Shown here: piece after piece, positions 24,752-35,319 of the stretch
Position numbering within the stretch: the first letter of the stretch is position 1
Layout of the letters: each line of letters starts with the position of its first letter
NCBI GenBank assembly: GCA_028713555.1
Contig: JAQTOA010000004.1
Location: 62,001-126,000, forward strand
Origin: Sterolibacterium sp.
GTDB taxonomy: Bacteria; Pseudomonadota; Gammaproteobacteria; Burkholderiales; Rhodocyclaceae
Reading direction: 5' to 3'
Length of the DNA: 64,000 nt
The notes under the pieces: generated by a model
Told to the model about the DNA's origin: nothing
Databases searched by the model: none
Seen by the model: only the letters and a program-made list of their open reading frames with translations
Program-made: the position numbers and the translations under genes

Positions 24752-26643
24752 TCCTTGACCTCCATGGTGTTCTTCAAATGCGCGTCGGCGTCATCGCGGC
24801 CAGTCATCTGACGCGCCTGCGAAAGTGCCAGGTCGAGGTCGAAAGCCGGTTCAAAAGCCAGAGATTTGAAACGACGTTGATAGGCCGGCCGGAACTTCTG
24901 CAAGGTGTCGAACATCGGATTGCAGGCGGTGTGGCCGAGGCCGCAATGGCTGGCAGTCTGCAGCAGATGGTTGATCTTGAATATTTCGTTGATGTCGTAT
25001 TCGCTGCCATGGCCCGCTTCGATCTTGTCCATGCAGTTTTTCAGCAAGGTGGTGCCGACCCGGCAAGGCGTGCAGAAGCCGCAACTCTCATGAGCGAAGA
25101 AATGGGAGAAATTACGCGCCACTTCGAACATGTCGCGTTCGTTATTGAACACCATGAAGGCGCCGGCCGTCGCCAGATCTTCGAAGCCGATGCGACGCTG
25201 GAACTCGTCGGAGGCAATGCATACGCCCGAGGGACCGGAGATTTGCACTGCCTGGGTCTTGGCAGGTATGGCGCCGCAATCGGACAACACCTCGGCCACA
25301 TTGACTCCGAAGGGATATTCGTAGATCCCGGGCCGCTCGCAGTCGCCCGATACGGAAAGTATTTTGCTTCCGGCTGACTTTTCCGTGCCAATGCTGCGGA
25401 ACCAGTCGCCGCCATTTGCGGCGATCAGCGCCGCAGCCGCGAGCGTCTCGACATTGTTGACGATGGTCGGCTGTCCCAGGTAGCCATGCGTCACGGGGAA
25501 GGGAGGACGGTTGCGCGGTACGCCGCGTTTGCCTTCCAGGGACTCGATCAGCGCGGATTCCTCGCCGCAGATATAGGCGCCGGCGCCAAAGTGGATTTCA
25601 ATGTCAAAATCAAATCCGGCCTGGTTGAGGATATTGTGCCCGAGCAGATGTTCACTGCGGCGCCGCGTCAGTATTTTCTCCAGGTGATCGCGCAGATAAC
25701 GATATTCGCCGCGCAGATACACCATGCCAAGGCGAGCGCCGACCACGTAGGCAGCGATAGTCATGCCCTCGAATACCAGGTCTGCCTGGGTCGTCAGCAG
25801 TACCCGATCCTTGAAAGTGCCCGGTTCGCCCTCATCGGCATTGCAGATCACGCAATGCGCCGATTCGGGACCCGAACCCGCCGCATTGCGACAGGCTTCC
25901 CATTTAGTACCGGTGGCAAATCCGGCGCCGCCGCGACCGCGCAGGTTGGCACGCTTGATTTCTTCCAGGGTCAACAGTGGACCAGGAGCGGAGGCGAGGT
26001 TCGAGTCTTGCCAGGTGCGTTCGTTGGCTGAACTTTCCGCCTGGACCGTCGGGCTGCGGACGATTGCGGTACGCAGCGCATCGCCGCGGTTAAGTCGGTT
26101 AGCCAAGAGGATGTCGCGGCGACGGATGTTGTCATCGACTTGAAAAAACTCGCCAGGCCACGCGCTGATTGGCGTTTCGGTACGAATTAGTTCAACAATT
26201 TGCGCCACCCGTTGTGAAGTCAAACGGGGAATCGCGTTGTAATTCACCAGCAATGCCGGACCCTGGTCACACATTCCGGTACAGGATGTCGTCGCCACGC
26301 TAACCAGACCATCCTCGGAAACATGGCCAGGCTCCAGCCAGAGTTTCTGGCACATTTCCTTCATCAGTCTGGCGCTGCCGAGCATTCGATCAGTAATATT
26401 GTCGCTCCACAGCACGCGGTAGCGGCCCATGGGCCTGGTGTGGAAGAAACTGTAGAAACTTGCTACGCCTTCGACCCGCGCCAGCGGCTGACGCGTGCCA
26501 CGAGCGATGAATGCCAGGGTTTTTCTCGACAGCCAACCAAGTTCTTCTTGTGTTTCGCGCAGGATCTGCAACAGGCGGGTTGGGTCATCGCGGTGACGGG
26601 AAAGCACGGCGTCTATGATATCGGCGGGGTCCTTCATGGGCAT
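24748..26643 (-). CDS. hoxF: NAD-reducing hydrogenase, diaphorase large subunit HoxF
   Basis: A 631-residue fusion of NuoE- and NuoF-like domains that binds FMN and NAD(H). The N-terminal NuoE-like domain has [13 protein letters not shown] (C121, C125). The FMN/NAD site has [18 protein letters not shown] (235-252) and [23 protein letters not shown] (352-374). The [4Fe-4S] ligands are C521, C524, C527 ([13 protein letters not shown]) and C567. It is the first gene of the leftward hox operon. ATG 26643 is chosen because AAGGGA lies 6 bases upstream. No hyp genes are in the window, so maturation factors must be encoded elsewhere. Confidence 0.97.
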   Translation of the reverse strand: MPMKDPADIIDAVLSRHRDDPTRLLQILRETQEELGWLSRKTLAFIARGTRQPLARVEGVASFYSFFHTRPMGRYRVLWSDNITDRMLGSARLMKEMCQKLWLEPGHVSEDGLVSVATTSCTGMCDQGPALLVNYNAIPRLTSQRVAQIVELIRTETPISAWPGEFFQVDDNIRRRDILLANRLNRGDALRTAIVRSPTVQAESSANERTWQDSNLASAPGPLLTLEEIKRANLRGRGGAGFATGTKWEACRNAAGSGPESAHCVICNADEGEPGTFKDRVLLTTQADLVFEGMTIAAYVVGARLGMVYLRGEYRYLRDHLEKILTRRRSEHLLGHNILNQAGFDFDIEIHFGAGAYICGEESALIESLEGKRGVPRNRPPFPVTHGYLGQPTIVNNVETLAAAALIAANGGDWFRSIGTEKSAGSKILSVSGDCERPGIYEYPFGVNVAEVLSDCGAIPAKTQAVQISGPSGVCIASDEFQRRIGFEDLATAGAFMVFNNERDMFEVARNFSHFFAHESCGFCTPCRVGTTLLKNCMDKIEAGHGSEYDINEIFKINHLLQTASHCGLGHTACNPMFDTLQKFRPAYQRRFKSLAFEPAFDLDLALSQARQMTGRDDADAHLKNTMEVKE

Positions 26644-26967
26644 GATTATTCCCTTTATTTACTTTGCATTGTGATAAAGCTGCACCAACGCGACAGAACC
26701 AATAAAATCATAGAAACTCTTAGAATGTACGACGAGACAGGGAAACTGAATATACCCGGATCGCTGTATTTCGGAATACTTGGAAGCCGGTATGAAAGCA
26801 ATCCATATAATGCCGCTGCGCTGCCTCGCACGCATTCCAAAATATTAGTTGAAACGTACCATGACACGCCTGAAGCGAAGGCATGGATGGTGTTTTTTAC
26901 GCAGGATCAGCAATCAATCGACTTGGCATCGCAATTCGCGCTGCCGATATGGAAAAGGAGAATACAC
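26644..26967. other. AT-rich divergent control region between hoxF and the racemase gene
   Basis: This 324-base stretch has no confident gene. It must hold the hoxFUYHW promoter (leftward) and probably the racemase promoter (rightward). A TATAAT on the plus strand at 26806-26811 has no good -35 partner, and I could not find a sigma-54 site for hoxF. The frame of the racemase gene stays open through the whole region, and an in-frame ATG lies at 26725. The base composition is clearly more AT-rich than the neighbours. Confidence 0.6.
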
Positions 26968-28116
26968 ATGGCAGGGCCGCTGGCAGGGTTGAAAATCGTT
27001 GAAATGGTCGGACTCGGTCCCGGACCCTTCTGCGCCATGATGCTTGCCGACATGGGCGCGGAAGTCATCCGCATCGATCAAAAACGCAAGGCGGGTGGCA
27101 AGTCCATGCCGATGCTCAACACTTCTTTCGACATCTTAGCGCGAGGTCGCCGATCGCTGGCGCTGGATCTGAAGCAGCCGCGCGGCGTGGCCACGGCGCT
27201 CAAGCTGATAGCGCAAGCTGACGCCCTGATCGAGGGATACCGCCCCGGCGTCATGGAGCGACTCGGCCTCGGCCCCGACATCTGCCTGCAGAAGAATCCA
27301 CGATTGGTCTATGGGCGCATGACCGGCTGGGGTCAGACCGGACCCTTGGCAAAGGCTGCGGGGCACGACATCAACTATATCGCCCTGACCGGGGCGCTGT
27401 ATGCCATGGGCCGGCCCGATGAGCCGCCACCGCCGCCACTCAATCTCGTCGGCGATTTTGGCGGGGGCGCCATGATGCTTGCCTTCGGCATGGTCTGCGC
27501 CTTGCTCGAAGCAAAAAATTCAGGCAAGGGACAGGTAATCGACGCCGCCATGACGGATGGCGCCGCATTGCTCACGGCGATGTTCTTCGGCTTCAAGGCC
27601 TTTGGCGACTGGAGCAACCGCCGCGGCGCCAATCTGCTCGATGGTGGCGCCCATTTCTACGACACCTATGCCTGCAGCGACGGAAAATTCATCAGCATTG
27701 GTTCTATCGAGCCGCAGTTCTACGCTTTGCTGCTAAAGCTCTGCGCTATCGACGACCCGGATTTTGGCGCACAGACGGATTCCAAGCACTGGCCGGCGCT
27801 CAAGGACAAGCTCGCGGCCTTGTTCAAGACCAAGACCCGCGCTCAATGGTGCGAATTGATGGAGGGCACCGATGTCTGCTTTGCACCCGTGCTCGACCTG
27901 GATGAAGCACCCTTGCACCCGCACAATCAGGCCAGACAGACTTTCATCGAAATAAAGGGTGTCACTCAGCCGGCGCCGGCGCCGCGTTTCAGCCGCACCC
28001 CGGGGGAAGTGTCCCGACCGCCCGCTGAAGCCGGAGAGCATAGTGCGGCAGTGCTCGCCGACTGGGGCATGACATCTGACGAGATCGAGGCGCTAAGCAG
28101 CGAAGAGATTATTTGA
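26968..28116 (+). CDS. Alpha-methylacyl-CoA racemase (CoA-transferase family III)
   Basis: A 382-residue CaiB/BaiF-family protein. The catalytic residues known from the bacterial racemase Mcr are in place: His133 ([11 protein letters not shown]), Asp163 (VGDFGGGAM) and Glu248 (GSIEPQFY). This favours racemase over CoA-transferase activity. Such enzymes invert the 2-methyl centre of branched acyl-CoAs, as needed in breakdown of sterol side chains or branched fatty acids. The start ATG 26968 follows an AAAAGGAG ribosome site. It stands alone between the hox operon (divergent) and tetR (convergent), so the pathway it serves is not shown here. Confidence 0.88.
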   Translation: MAGPLAGLKIVEMVGLGPGPFCAMMLADMGAEVIRIDQKRKAGGKSMPMLNTSFDILARGRRSLALDLKQPRGVATALKLIAQADALIEGYRPGVMERLGLGPDICLQKNPRLVYGRMTGWGQTGPLAKAAGHDINYIALTGALYAMGRPDEPPPPPLNLVGDFGGGAMMLAFGMVCALLEAKNSGKGQVIDAAMTDGAALLTAMFFGFKAFGDWSNRRGANLLDGGAHFYDTYACSDGKFISIGSIEPQFYALLLKLCAIDDPDFGAQTDSKHWPALKDKLAALFKTKTRAQWCELMEGTDVCFAPVLDLDEAPLHPHNQARQTFIEIKGVTQPAPAPRFSRTPGEVSRPPAEAGEHSAAVLADWGMTSDEIEALSSEEII

Positions 28117-28142
28117 GAGACGGCGACGGCGGCCGGGGGGAT

Positions 28143-28796
28143 CTACATCGTCGTGCAGACCTTATCCCCGCTACCGGGCACTTCCTGGCTAAACGACAAC
28201 AAGTGGGGGAGAAACAGCCTCAAACTTTCTGCCACCAACGAAGGATCAAGCTTCGGCTCTCTGACGGCACGGACGGCTAGTCCCTCGATAAAGCATCTCA
28301 TAAAAAAGACACATCGCTGAACTTCCGTATCCGTCAGATCGCGCCCCTCCGTCTTGGCCAACCGCTTTAACCATGAGCTGAAGACGGTTGCGCCGATCTG
28401 GTCGGCGTTGGTCATGGCTTGGTCGATCTGCGAATCGCGCGTTGCGTGGGCGGCCATCTCGAGGAAAAGCGCCGGATTCATGCCTTTGGGGTTGCCGCTT
28501 TGCCAACTCGCGAAGAGCCCCATGATCAGTGGGATAAGGTCAGTGCCAGAGTGCAGGGTCGCGATATCGGCGCTCATTATCCGAAGCTGTCGCTCGATGA
28601 TCGCCAGGATGATCGCGTTCTTGTTCTCGAAATAACGGTAAATCAGGCCGGCGCTCATCTGCGCAGCTTCGGCAATATTGGCCATGCTCGCCGCATGGAA
28701 CCCATGCTTGATGAAACACTGCTCTGCCGCATTGAGAATGCGGTCGCACTGCAATTGCGCACGGTTCTGCACCTTGCTTGCCTGCTGGATTTTCAT
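28143..28796 (-). CDS. TetR/AcrR family repressor of the RND efflux operon
   Basis: A 217-residue regulator. The N-terminal helix-turn-helix is clear (ILNAAEQCFIKHGFHAASMANIAEAAQMSAGLIYRYFENK, residues ~20-59 in pieces), followed by a ligand domain of about 150 residues. It is the last gene of the leftward adaptor-pump-OMF operon, and its start overlaps the OMF stop by 4 bases. It is therefore expected to repress its own operon through the palindrome at 34560-34581. The ligand is unknown. Confidence 0.88.
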   Translation of the reverse strand: MKIQQASKVQNRAQLQCDRILNAAEQCFIKHGFHAASMANIAEAAQMSAGLIYRYFENKNAIILAIIERQLRIMSADIATLHSGTDLIPLIMGLFASWQSGNPKGMNPALFLEMAAHATRDSQIDQAMTNADQIGATVFSSWLKRLAKTEGRDLTDTEVQRCVFFMRCFIEGLAVRAVREPKLDPSLVAESLRLFLPHLLSFSQEVPGSGDKVCTTM

Positions 28797-30208
28797 TTTT
28801 TTGCCTCCTTCCAGCCACCCCCCAACACCTTGTATAGGGTAACCCGGTTGGACTGCTCGGCTGATTGCGTCGTCACCAGTGACTGGCGGGTATTGTAGAG
28901 CGTGCGCTGCGCTTCCAGCAGAACCAGGTAGCTGTCCTGTCCAGCTTTGTAGCGTGCCTGCGAAAGATTGTGCGCACGAGTCGCCGCTTCGAGCAGGGCT
29001 TCCTGAGCGCTACGCTGTTCTCCCAGGGTGTGGCTCAAGGCAAGCGCATCGGCCACTTCGCGAAAGCCTGACTGGATGGCTTTCTCATACTGTGCCAGGG
29101 CAATGTCGCGATCGGCGGTTGCCACGCCTAGGCTGGCCCGCAACCGTCCACCGTCGAAGATCGGCAGATTGACGCTCGGGACGAAACTCCAGACGTGGGA
29201 ACCCTTGTCGAACAGGCCGGACAGTTCGCTGCTGGCGGTGCCCACGCTGCCGGTCAGGCTGATTGAGGGGAAAAAGGCGGCGCGTGCGGCGCCGATGTTG
29301 GCGTTGGCGGCACGCAGACGAAGCTCGGCCTGCAGGATGTCGGGCCGGCGCAGCAGCACCTCGGACGGCAGCCCGGCAGGCAAGGCGTCAAGGCCACTCA
29401 CCCGCGGCGCGTATGCTTGCGGCAGCAGCGAGGGTTCAACGACACCGCCGACCAGCAAGACCAACGCATTGCTGTCACGCGCGACCTGGCCGGCAAAGCG
29501 CGCCGCATCGGCGCGGGCGCTCTCAACGGCGGTACTGGCCTGGAAGACATCCAGCGCCGACACTGCACCCAGCCGGTGGCGTTGCGCCGTCAGTTCTAAA
29601 ACGGCCGTGTAGTTCGCCAGGGTTGCTTGCGCGATGCGCTGCAATTCCTGGTCGGCAGAGAGCGTCAAATAGGCACTGGCCACTTCGGCGATCAAGGCGA
29701 TCTGCGAGCTGCGCTGGGCCTCGTCGGTAGCGAGGTATTGCTGTAACGCTGCCTCGCTGAGGTTACGCACACGGCCAAAGAGGTCGAGCTCGAAGCCGGT
29801 CACACCGAGTTCGGCGCTGTAGCGCTCGTTGGGCAAAGTGCCGCCCAAGGGGCTGTCGCCGCCCGATCGATTCGCGTTGAAGCTGGCGCCCAAGGTAGGA
29901 AACCGGTCGGCACGCTGGATACCATACTGCGCGCGGGCACGCTCGACGTTCAGCACGGCCACGCGCAGGTCGCGGTTGTTGTCGAGAGCACGTGCAATCA
30001 AGGCTGTGAGCTTAGGGTCGGCGATAAAGTCGCGCCAACCGATGTCTGCCGTCGAGAGCGACGATGTGGCAGTAGCGGTCGTCACGGGCAGCGGCCATTC
30101 AGCCGGAATCGCCGGCTGGGCCGTTGGCAATTGCGGTTCCAGGTTCGCGCATGCGCCGACGGACAACAGCGATACCAAGGCCAGGGTTGTAACAAAGGGC
30201 TTAGTCAT
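28793..30208 (-). CDS. RND efflux outer-membrane lipoprotein (NodT/OprM family)
   Basis: A 471-residue outer-membrane factor. The lipoprotein signal has a lipobox ending in VGAC near residue 19. Two OEP repeats follow, with family blocks such as [41 protein letters not shown] and [15 protein letters not shown]. It forms the trimeric exit tunnel of the tripartite pump. The 8-base overlap with the pump gene upstream and the 4-base overlap with tetR downstream place it firmly in the operon. Confidence 0.94.
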   Translation of the reverse strand: MTKPFVTTLALVSLLSVGACANLEPQLPTAQPAIPAEWPLPVTTATATSSLSTADIGWRDFIADPKLTALIARALDNNRDLRVAVLNVERARAQYGIQRADRFPTLGASFNANRSGGDSPLGGTLPNERYSAELGVTGFELDLFGRVRNLSEAALQQYLATDEAQRSSQIALIAEVASAYLTLSADQELQRIAQATLANYTAVLELTAQRHRLGAVSALDVFQASTAVESARADAARFAGQVARDSNALVLLVGGVVEPSLLPQAYAPRVSGLDALPAGLPSEVLLRRPDILQAELRLRAANANIGAARAAFFPSISLTGSVGTASSELSGLFDKGSHVWSFVPSVNLPIFDGGRLRASLGVATADRDIALAQYEKAIQSGFREVADALALSHTLGEQRSAQEALLEAATRAHNLSQARYKAGQDSYLVLLEAQRTLYNTRQSLVTTQSAEQSNRVTLYKVLGGGWKEAKK

Positions 30209-33200
30209 GGACTGGTACTCCCTCTGCCGGACTCACTGGCAACGCGGAGCGTTTGCTAAATAGGCGCAGCACAATGACAAAAAACAGGGGGACGAAGAAA
30301 ATGCCGAGGAAGGTGCCGACGATCATGCCGCCAAGCACGCCGGTACCGATTGAACGTTGCGCACCGGAACCGGCGCCGCCCGCTACTACCAGCGGCAGCA
30401 CGCCGAGGCCAAAGGAGAGCGAGGTCATGATAATCGGCCGCAAGCGGTCGCGCACCGCCGCCATCGTGGCCTCCACCAGTTCCATGCCATGTTCCATATT
30501 GAGTTTGGCGAATTCGACGATCAGGATCGCGTTCTTGCTCGACAGGCCGATGGTCGTCAACATGGCGACCTGGAAGTAGATATCGCGATTCATGCCGCGC
30601 AGGGTATTGGCCAGCACTGCTCCGAGTATGCCCAGAGGTGCCACCAGCAGCACTGCGGTGGGGATGGTCCAGCTTTCGTACAGCGCTGCCAGGCAGAGGA
30701 ATACGATCGCTATTGACAAGGCGTACAGCAACGTTGTCTGCGCGCCGGCGGCGCGTTCCAGGAAAGAGACACCGCTCCATTCAAGGCCGATGCCCGCCGG
30801 CAACCCGGCGACGATCTTCTCGATTTCGGCCATCGCCGTGCCAGAACTAACACCTGGTGCCGCTTCGCCGTTGAGCTGCATCGCCGGCATGCCGTTGAAG
30901 CGTTCAAGACGCGGCGAACCGAAATCCCAGCGCCAACTGGCAAATGCGGAGAACGGCACCATCTCGCCGCGCGCATTGCGTACCGTCCAGCGCTTGAGGT
31001 CTTCCGGTACCATGCGGAACGGTGCGTCGGCCTGCACGTACACCCGTTTGACGCGGCCGCGGTCGATGAAATCGTCGATATAGCGCCCGCCCCATGCCAA
31101 GGCAAGGGTTTCGTTGATGTCGTTGGTTGTCAGGCCCAGTGCGGCGGCTTTCTGGTTGTCAACCTCGACACGCAGTTGCGGCGTGTCTTCCATGCCGGCC
31201 GGACGCACCTTGGCAAGCAGCGGATTTTGTGCGGCGGATCCCAGCAATTGATTACGAACCTGCAGCAGCGCCTCATGCCCAAGGCCGACAGTATCCGTGA
31301 GAAAAAACGAATAGCCGGTGGACGTACCCAGTTCAGGTGCCGAAGGTGGTGCAAAGGCGAAGACGAAGCCATCCTTGATCTGGCTGAATTTCGCCATGGC
31401 GCGAGCGGCAATGGCGTTGACACCCAGCGCGTCGCCCTTTCGTTCGCTCCAGTCTTTCAGCGTGACGAAGGCGATCCCGCTGTTCTGGCCGCTGCCGCTG
31501 AAACTAAAGCCCTGAATGGTGTGCAGGATATTCAGGACATTCTCTTCGCTGCCGAGAAAGTGCTGTTCGACCTGCTTCATCACCGCCAGGGTGCGTTCCT
31601 GCGTGGCGCCGACCGGCGTTTGCACCATAGCCATCATCCAGCCCTGGTCTTCATCCGGAAGAAATGCGGTGGGCAGACGAACATACAGCGTTCCCATCAC
31701 CGCGGCCATCACCGCAAAGGCTGCCAGGTAGCGCTTGCGGTGCGAAAGGACGTCTCGAACCTTGCGTCGGTAGCGCAGATTGCTGTTTTCGAAAAAACGA
31801 TTGAACCAGGCGAAAAAGCCGGTATCGTGATAGTGATGGCCTTTTTCGATGGGCTTCAGCAAGGTGGCGCACAGCGCGGGCGTCAAGACCAGGGCAATCA
31901 GCACCGATAACCCGATTGCCGCCACAATGGTGACCGAAAACTGCCGGTAGATCACCCCTGTGGAACCACCGATGAAGGCCATCGGCACGAACACCGACGA
32001 CAACACCAGTCCTATGGCAACCAGCGCGCCGGTAATCTGGTCCATCGACTTACGCGTGGCATCGAGCGGCGAGAGTCCTTCCTCGCTCATCAATCGTTCG
32101 ACGTTTTCGACGACGACGATGGCATCATCGACGAGCAGACCGATGGCCAGCACCATCGCGAACATGGTCAACATGTTGATCGAGAAGCCCAGTGTCAGCA
32201 GCACGGCAAAGGTGCCGAGCAGCACCACCGGCACCGCGATAGTGGGAATCAGCGTGGCACGGATGTTCTGTAGAAACAGGTACATCACGAGGAACACCAG
32301 CACCACAGCCTCGACCAGCGTTTCCACCACACCGCTGATCGCCGCGGAAATGAACGGCGTGGTATCGAACGCCACTATGGCTTTGAGTCCGGGTGGGAAG
32401 CTCGGCTTGAGCCTTTCCACCGCTGCTGTGACGCCTGAAGAAGTGGCCAGCGAGTTGGCGCCGGTCGCCAGCATGATTCCTATGCCACTGGCGGGCACGC
32501 CGTTGACGCGGCTGACGACGCTGTAGTCCTCGGTGCCAAGTTCGACGCGTGCGATGTCGCCTAGTTTGAGCACGGAACCGTCGGTATTGCCGCGCACGAC
32601 GATGTTGCGGAATTGCTCCGGAGTCTGCAGGCGACCGCGCGCATCAATGGTAGCGTTGAGCTGTTGGCCCTTGACGGCTGGCGTGCCGCCCAACTGGCCG
32701 ATTGCGACCTGCTGGTTCTGCGATTTGATGGCGTCGACCACGGCGGCAGTAGATAACTTGTAGCTTTGGAGCTTGCCCGGATCGAGCCAGATGCGCATCG
32801 CATACTTGGAGCCGAACAGCTGCGTCGAGCCGACGCCAGGTACGCGCGCCAGCACGTCGGTAATGTTGGTGGCGATGTAGTCGTCGATCTCGTCCGTGGG
32901 CATGCGCCCATCGGTGGACAGGAAAGCGACGCCCATCAGAAAATTATTGGCGCTCTTGGCGACGTTGATCCCCTGTTGCTGCACAGCCTGCGGCAACAGC
33001 GGCGTGGCGAGTTGCAGCTTGTTCTGCACCTGCACCTGTGCAATATCGGCGTTGACGCCGCTATCGAAGGTGAGCGTGATGCTGGCGCGACCGGTGGCTT
33101 CGCTGGTCGAAGTCATGAAGAGCAGGCCATCGAGGCCTTTCATGTTCTGCTCGATGATCTGCGTCACCGAACCCTCGATGACTTTTGCCGAAGCACCGGG

Positions 33201-33347
33201 ATAGATGGCGTTGATGGTCACAGTGGGCGGCGCGATGTCGGGGAAGCGCGATACCGGCAGGCGCGTAATCGACAATACGCCCGCCAGCATGATGATGATG
33301 GCGATGACCCAGGCGAAGATCGGCCGGTCGATGAAAAAGCGAGCCAT
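30201..33347 (-). CDS. RND multidrug efflux inner-membrane pump (HAE1/AcrB family)
   Basis: A 1048-residue proton-driven transporter with twelve membrane helices and two large periplasmic loops. The N-terminus [17 protein letters not shown] is typical. The proton-relay Asp pair of helix 4 is present in [17 protein letters not shown], and [16 protein letters not shown] marks the second half. Length and layout match AcrB, MexB and TtgB. It is 12 bases downstream of the adaptor and overlaps the outer-membrane gene by 8. Substrates cannot be predicted from sequence. Confidence 0.96.
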   Translation of the reverse strand: MARFFIDRPIFAWVIAIIIMLAGVLSITRLPVSRFPDIAPPTVTINAIYPGASAKVIEGSVTQIIEQNMKGLDGLLFMTSTSEATGRASITLTFDSGVNADIAQVQVQNKLQLATPLLPQAVQQQGINVAKSANNFLMGVAFLSTDGRMPTDEIDDYIATNITDVLARVPGVGSTQLFGSKYAMRIWLDPGKLQSYKLSTAAVVDAIKSQNQQVAIGQLGGTPAVKGQQLNATIDARGRLQTPEQFRNIVVRGNTDGSVLKLGDIARVELGTEDYSVVSRVNGVPASGIGIMLATGANSLATSSGVTAAVERLKPSFPPGLKAIVAFDTTPFISAAISGVVETLVEAVVLVFLVMYLFLQNIRATLIPTIAVPVVLLGTFAVLLTLGFSINMLTMFAMVLAIGLLVDDAIVVVENVERLMSEEGLSPLDATRKSMDQITGALVAIGLVLSSVFVPMAFIGGSTGVIYRQFSVTIVAAIGLSVLIALVLTPALCATLLKPIEKGHHYHDTGFFAWFNRFFENSNLRYRRKVRDVLSHRKRYLAAFAVMAAVMGTLYVRLPTAFLPDEDQGWMMAMVQTPVGATQERTLAVMKQVEQHFLGSEENVLNILHTIQGFSFSGSGQNSGIAFVTLKDWSERKGDALGVNAIAARAMAKFSQIKDGFVFAFAPPSAPELGTSTGYSFFLTDTVGLGHEALLQVRNQLLGSAAQNPLLAKVRPAGMEDTPQLRVEVDNQKAAALGLTTNDINETLALAWGGRYIDDFIDRGRVKRVYVQADAPFRMVPEDLKRWTVRNARGEMVPFSAFASWRWDFGSPRLERFNGMPAMQLNGEAAPGVSSGTAMAEIEKIVAGLPAGIGLEWSGVSFLERAAGAQTTLLYALSIAIVFLCLAALYESWTIPTAVLLVAPLGILGAVLANTLRGMNRDIYFQVAMLTTIGLSSKNAILIVEFAKLNMEHGMELVEATMAAVRDRLRPIIMTSLSFGLGVLPLVVAGGAGSGAQRSIGTGVLGGMIVGTFLGIFFVPLFFVIVLRLFSKRSALPVSPAEGVPVHD

Positions 33348-33359
33348 GAGTGCCTCCGC

Positions 33360-34514
33360 CTACTTCGCGGCAGGCGCGGAGGCGGCGCCGGCTTCGGTCA
33401 CCTGAACCGGCATTCCTGGCCGGATCTTCTGCAGGCCTTCGACAATGACCTTGTCGCCCGCGGCAAGACCTTCCTCGACCAGCCACTTGTCGCCAACCGT
33501 CTGCGACACCTTCACGTTGCGTGCCTCGACCTTGCCGTCCTTGCCTATTAGCATGGCGTTCGCGCCGCCCTTCGGATCGCGCGTGATGCCCTGCTGTGGT
33601 ACCAGCACGGCATTGGGGCGCATGCCCGCGCCGATTATCGAGCGCACATACATGCCGGGCAATAGGACGTTCTGGGGGTTAGGCACCACTACGCGCAGCG
33701 CGTAGCTGCCAGTGGTCGGATCGATCGAAACTTCGGAGAAAGCCAGCTTGCCGGCATGACCGTAGCGGCTGCCGTCTTCGAGCAGGAGTGTCACGGGCAG
33801 CGTTGCCGACTCTTTGAGCGTGCCCGCCGCGAACTGCTGGCGCAACTGCAACAACTCGTTGCTGGTCTGCGTGAGATCCACATAGATCGGATTGAGCTGC
33901 TGCACGGTCGCCAGTGCTGTCGCCTGATTGGCAGTAACCAGCGCCCCTTGGGTCACCGACGATTTGCCGATACGCCCAGCTATGGGGGAGGTGATTCGGC
34001 AGTAGCCGAGTACCGCGCTGCTGCGTTCGACGGCGGCTTTGGCAACACCGACGTCAGCTTCGGCTTGGCGTAGTGCAGCAATCGCATTTTCGTTGTCCTG
34101 CACGCTCACAGCATCGATCTTGGCGAGCTCCGCCGACCTTTGTGCCTTCAGACGGGCCGATTCCAGCGTCGCCTCAGCCCGGCCCAGTGATGCACGTGCG
34201 CTGCTGGCGTCGGCCCGGTAGGTAGCGTCATCGATCTGGTACAGCGGCTGGCCAGCCTTCATCAGCGTGCCTTCGGTGAAAAACCGCTGCTGCACAATTC
34301 CCGTGACTAGAGGACGCACTTCCGCAACCAGGGACGAGGTAACGCGTCCGGGCAACTCCCGGGTCAGCGATACTGACTCGGTTTTGAGCGTAACTACTGT
34401 CACAGCCGCTCCAGGCGGTGGCGCGAACTCCTTGCTTCCGCAGGCGGAAAGCAAAGTTAAAACGGCTAAGGAAATAAAGAGCAAATGGTGCGTTGGCATT
34501 GGAGATAGGCTCAC
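33360..34514 (-). CDS. RND efflux periplasmic adaptor lipoprotein (AcrA family)
   Basis: A 384-residue membrane-fusion protein. The signal sequence ends in a lipobox (LTLLSACG, near residue 25), so it is anchored to the inner membrane by lipid. The lipoyl half-domains (EVRPLVTGIVQQRFFTEGTLMKAGQPLYQID and GYCRITSPIAGRIGKSSV) flank an alpha hairpin, followed by beta-barrel and membrane-proximal domains. It is the first gene of the leftward operon, 46 bases from the operator palindrome. ATG 34499 is a possible alternative start. Confidence 0.94.
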   Translation of the reverse strand: MSLSPMPTHHLLFISLAVLTLLSACGSKEFAPPPGAAVTVVTLKTESVSLTRELPGRVTSSLVAEVRPLVTGIVQQRFFTEGTLMKAGQPLYQIDDATYRADASSARASLGRAEATLESARLKAQRSAELAKIDAVSVQDNENAIAALRQAEADVGVAKAAVERSSAVLGYCRITSPIAGRIGKSSVTQGALVTANQATALATVQQLNPIYVDLTQTSNELLQLRQQFAAGTLKESATLPVTLLLEDGSRYGHAGKLAFSEVSIDPTTGSYALRVVVPNPQNVLLPGMYVRSIIGAGMRPNAVLVPQQGITRDPKGGANAMLIGKDGKVEARNVKVSQTVGDKWLVEEGLAAGDKVIVEGLQKIRPGMPVQVTEAGAASAPAAK

Positions 34515-34559
34515 GATCTAATGGCAGTGGGGATGAGCTTGTAATGAATAAGCGGATTG

Positions 34560-34581
34560 CAAGAATGAACGATCATTCTTG
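34560..34581. promoter_or_regulatory. TetR-type operator of the RND efflux operon
   Basis: CAAGAATGA and TCATTCTTG are perfect 9-base inverted repeats separated by ACGA. Length and symmetry fit operators of AcrR/TtgR-like repressors. It lies under the spacer and -10 of the efflux promoter and the regulator gene is in the same operon. Confidence 0.8.
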
Positions 34582-34590
34582 TTTTGTCAA
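34562..34590 (-). promoter_or_regulatory. Promoter of the RND efflux operon
   Basis: On the minus strand TTGACA (34585-34590) is a perfect -35. After 17 bases comes CATTCT (34562-34567) as a weak -10. The operator palindrome covers the spacer and -10, so repressor binding would block polymerase. Confidence 0.6.
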
Positions 34591-34872
34591 ACCAATCATA
34601 AACTGCTGCTGCGATTTCACGAGTTTCCCGGTTCTGCGCACAACAGGTCTAACTCGGACAATAAATTTGACTATATGGATAATACTGTGTAGAAGTTCAA
34701 GCGTGTTTGCCTTGCCAATAACTCTGCAATGTTGAAAGTCCCCTGCAGTGCTTCAATTCTCCGAATTTCCGCTTGGCAGTTTCCCCACTGTTGTGAAGTT
34801 GCAACACAAACATACCCCCCAGAGTGTCTTCGTGACATTTTTGTTTTTGTATTTATTTAAGGAATAATTTGT

Positions 34873-35076
34873 ATGGCACTAGGTACTGTCAAGTGGTTCA
34901 ACGATGCCAAAGGTTTTGGCTTCGTAACACCGAGTGATGGCAGCGAAGATCTTTTCGCCCATTTTTCCGCAATCAATATGCCCGGCTTCAAGTCTCTGCA
35001 AGAGGGTGAAAGCGTTTCTTTCGATGTGGTGCAAGGCCCCAAGGGCAAGCAAGCCTCCAACATCCAGAAAGCTTAA
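34873..35076 (+). CDS. Cold-shock protein, CspA family
   Basis: A 67-residue single cold-shock domain. Both RNA-binding motifs are present: KGFGFVTP (RNP1-like, residues 13-20) and DLFAHFS (RNP2-like, 26-32), in the standard frame [11 protein letters not shown]. Proteins of this family melt RNA secondary structure and may be cold-induced or constitutive. The gene stands alone, with a long AT-rich leader and a strong terminator at 35100. The ribosome site is AAGGAA, about 10 bases before ATG. Confidence 0.96.
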   Translation: MALGTVKWFNDAKGFGFVTPSDGSEDLFAHFSAINMPGFKSLQEGESVSFDVVQGPKGKQASNIQKA

Positions 35077-35099
35077 TCCTTCGTTTCCGAGAAGAATTC

Positions 35100-35132
35100 A
35101 ACCCGCCGACATATCCATCGGCGGGTTTTTTT
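35100..35132 (+). terminator. Intrinsic terminator of the cold-shock gene
   Basis: AACCCGCCGA (35100-35109) pairs perfectly with TCGGCGGGTT (35118-35127) across an 8-base loop and is followed by a run of seven T. This is a strong rho-independent terminator 24 bases after the stop codon. Confidence 0.93.
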
Positions 35133-35229
35133 ACTTGCGTCCTATCAAAATATGTAGCGGCTTCATTCAAGCAGGCGGACACAAATTAGTCGTTCAAAAT
35201 ATCTCTCACTTCACTGATTATGGCAGCGG

Positions 35230-35319
35230 CTAGATAAGACGTTCAGCGACATTCTGTCCGGCCCTCTGGAACGCGCCCTGCATGCCTTGGGCAAGCGGGT
35301 GGAACTGATGGTGGTCTGA
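35230..35319 (+). pseudogene. Fragment resembling the C-terminus of a helix-turn-helix antitoxin
   Basis: Reads LDKTFSDILSGPLERALHALGKRVELMVV then stop (in pieces of a single frame), with a stop also just upstream at 35215. The ending ALGKRVELMVV is like the last strand of XRE-type antitoxin or regulator proteins. The beginning of any such gene is missing, so this is at best a remnant. Confidence 0.4.

Larger units (their letters stand above)
34515..34872. other. Intergenic region between the RND operon and the cold-shock gene
   Basis: The left part (34560-34590) holds the efflux promoter and its operator. The right part is AT-rich and probably carries the promoter and long 5' leader usual for cold-shock mRNAs. 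A small inverted repeat, TTGTG (34790 region) with CACAA 9 bases on, and a T-rich tract before 34860 are visible. I see no gene in it. Confidence 0.6.

Noticed and set aside
26644..26760. Sigma-54 promoter for hoxF
   Set aside because: No TGGCAC-TTGC pair with correct spacing could be found on the minus strand.
26323..26967. Long N-terminal extension of the racemase
   Set aside because: The part before 26644 is antisense to hoxF. The clear ribosome site at 26953-26960 and the family start point to ATG 26968.
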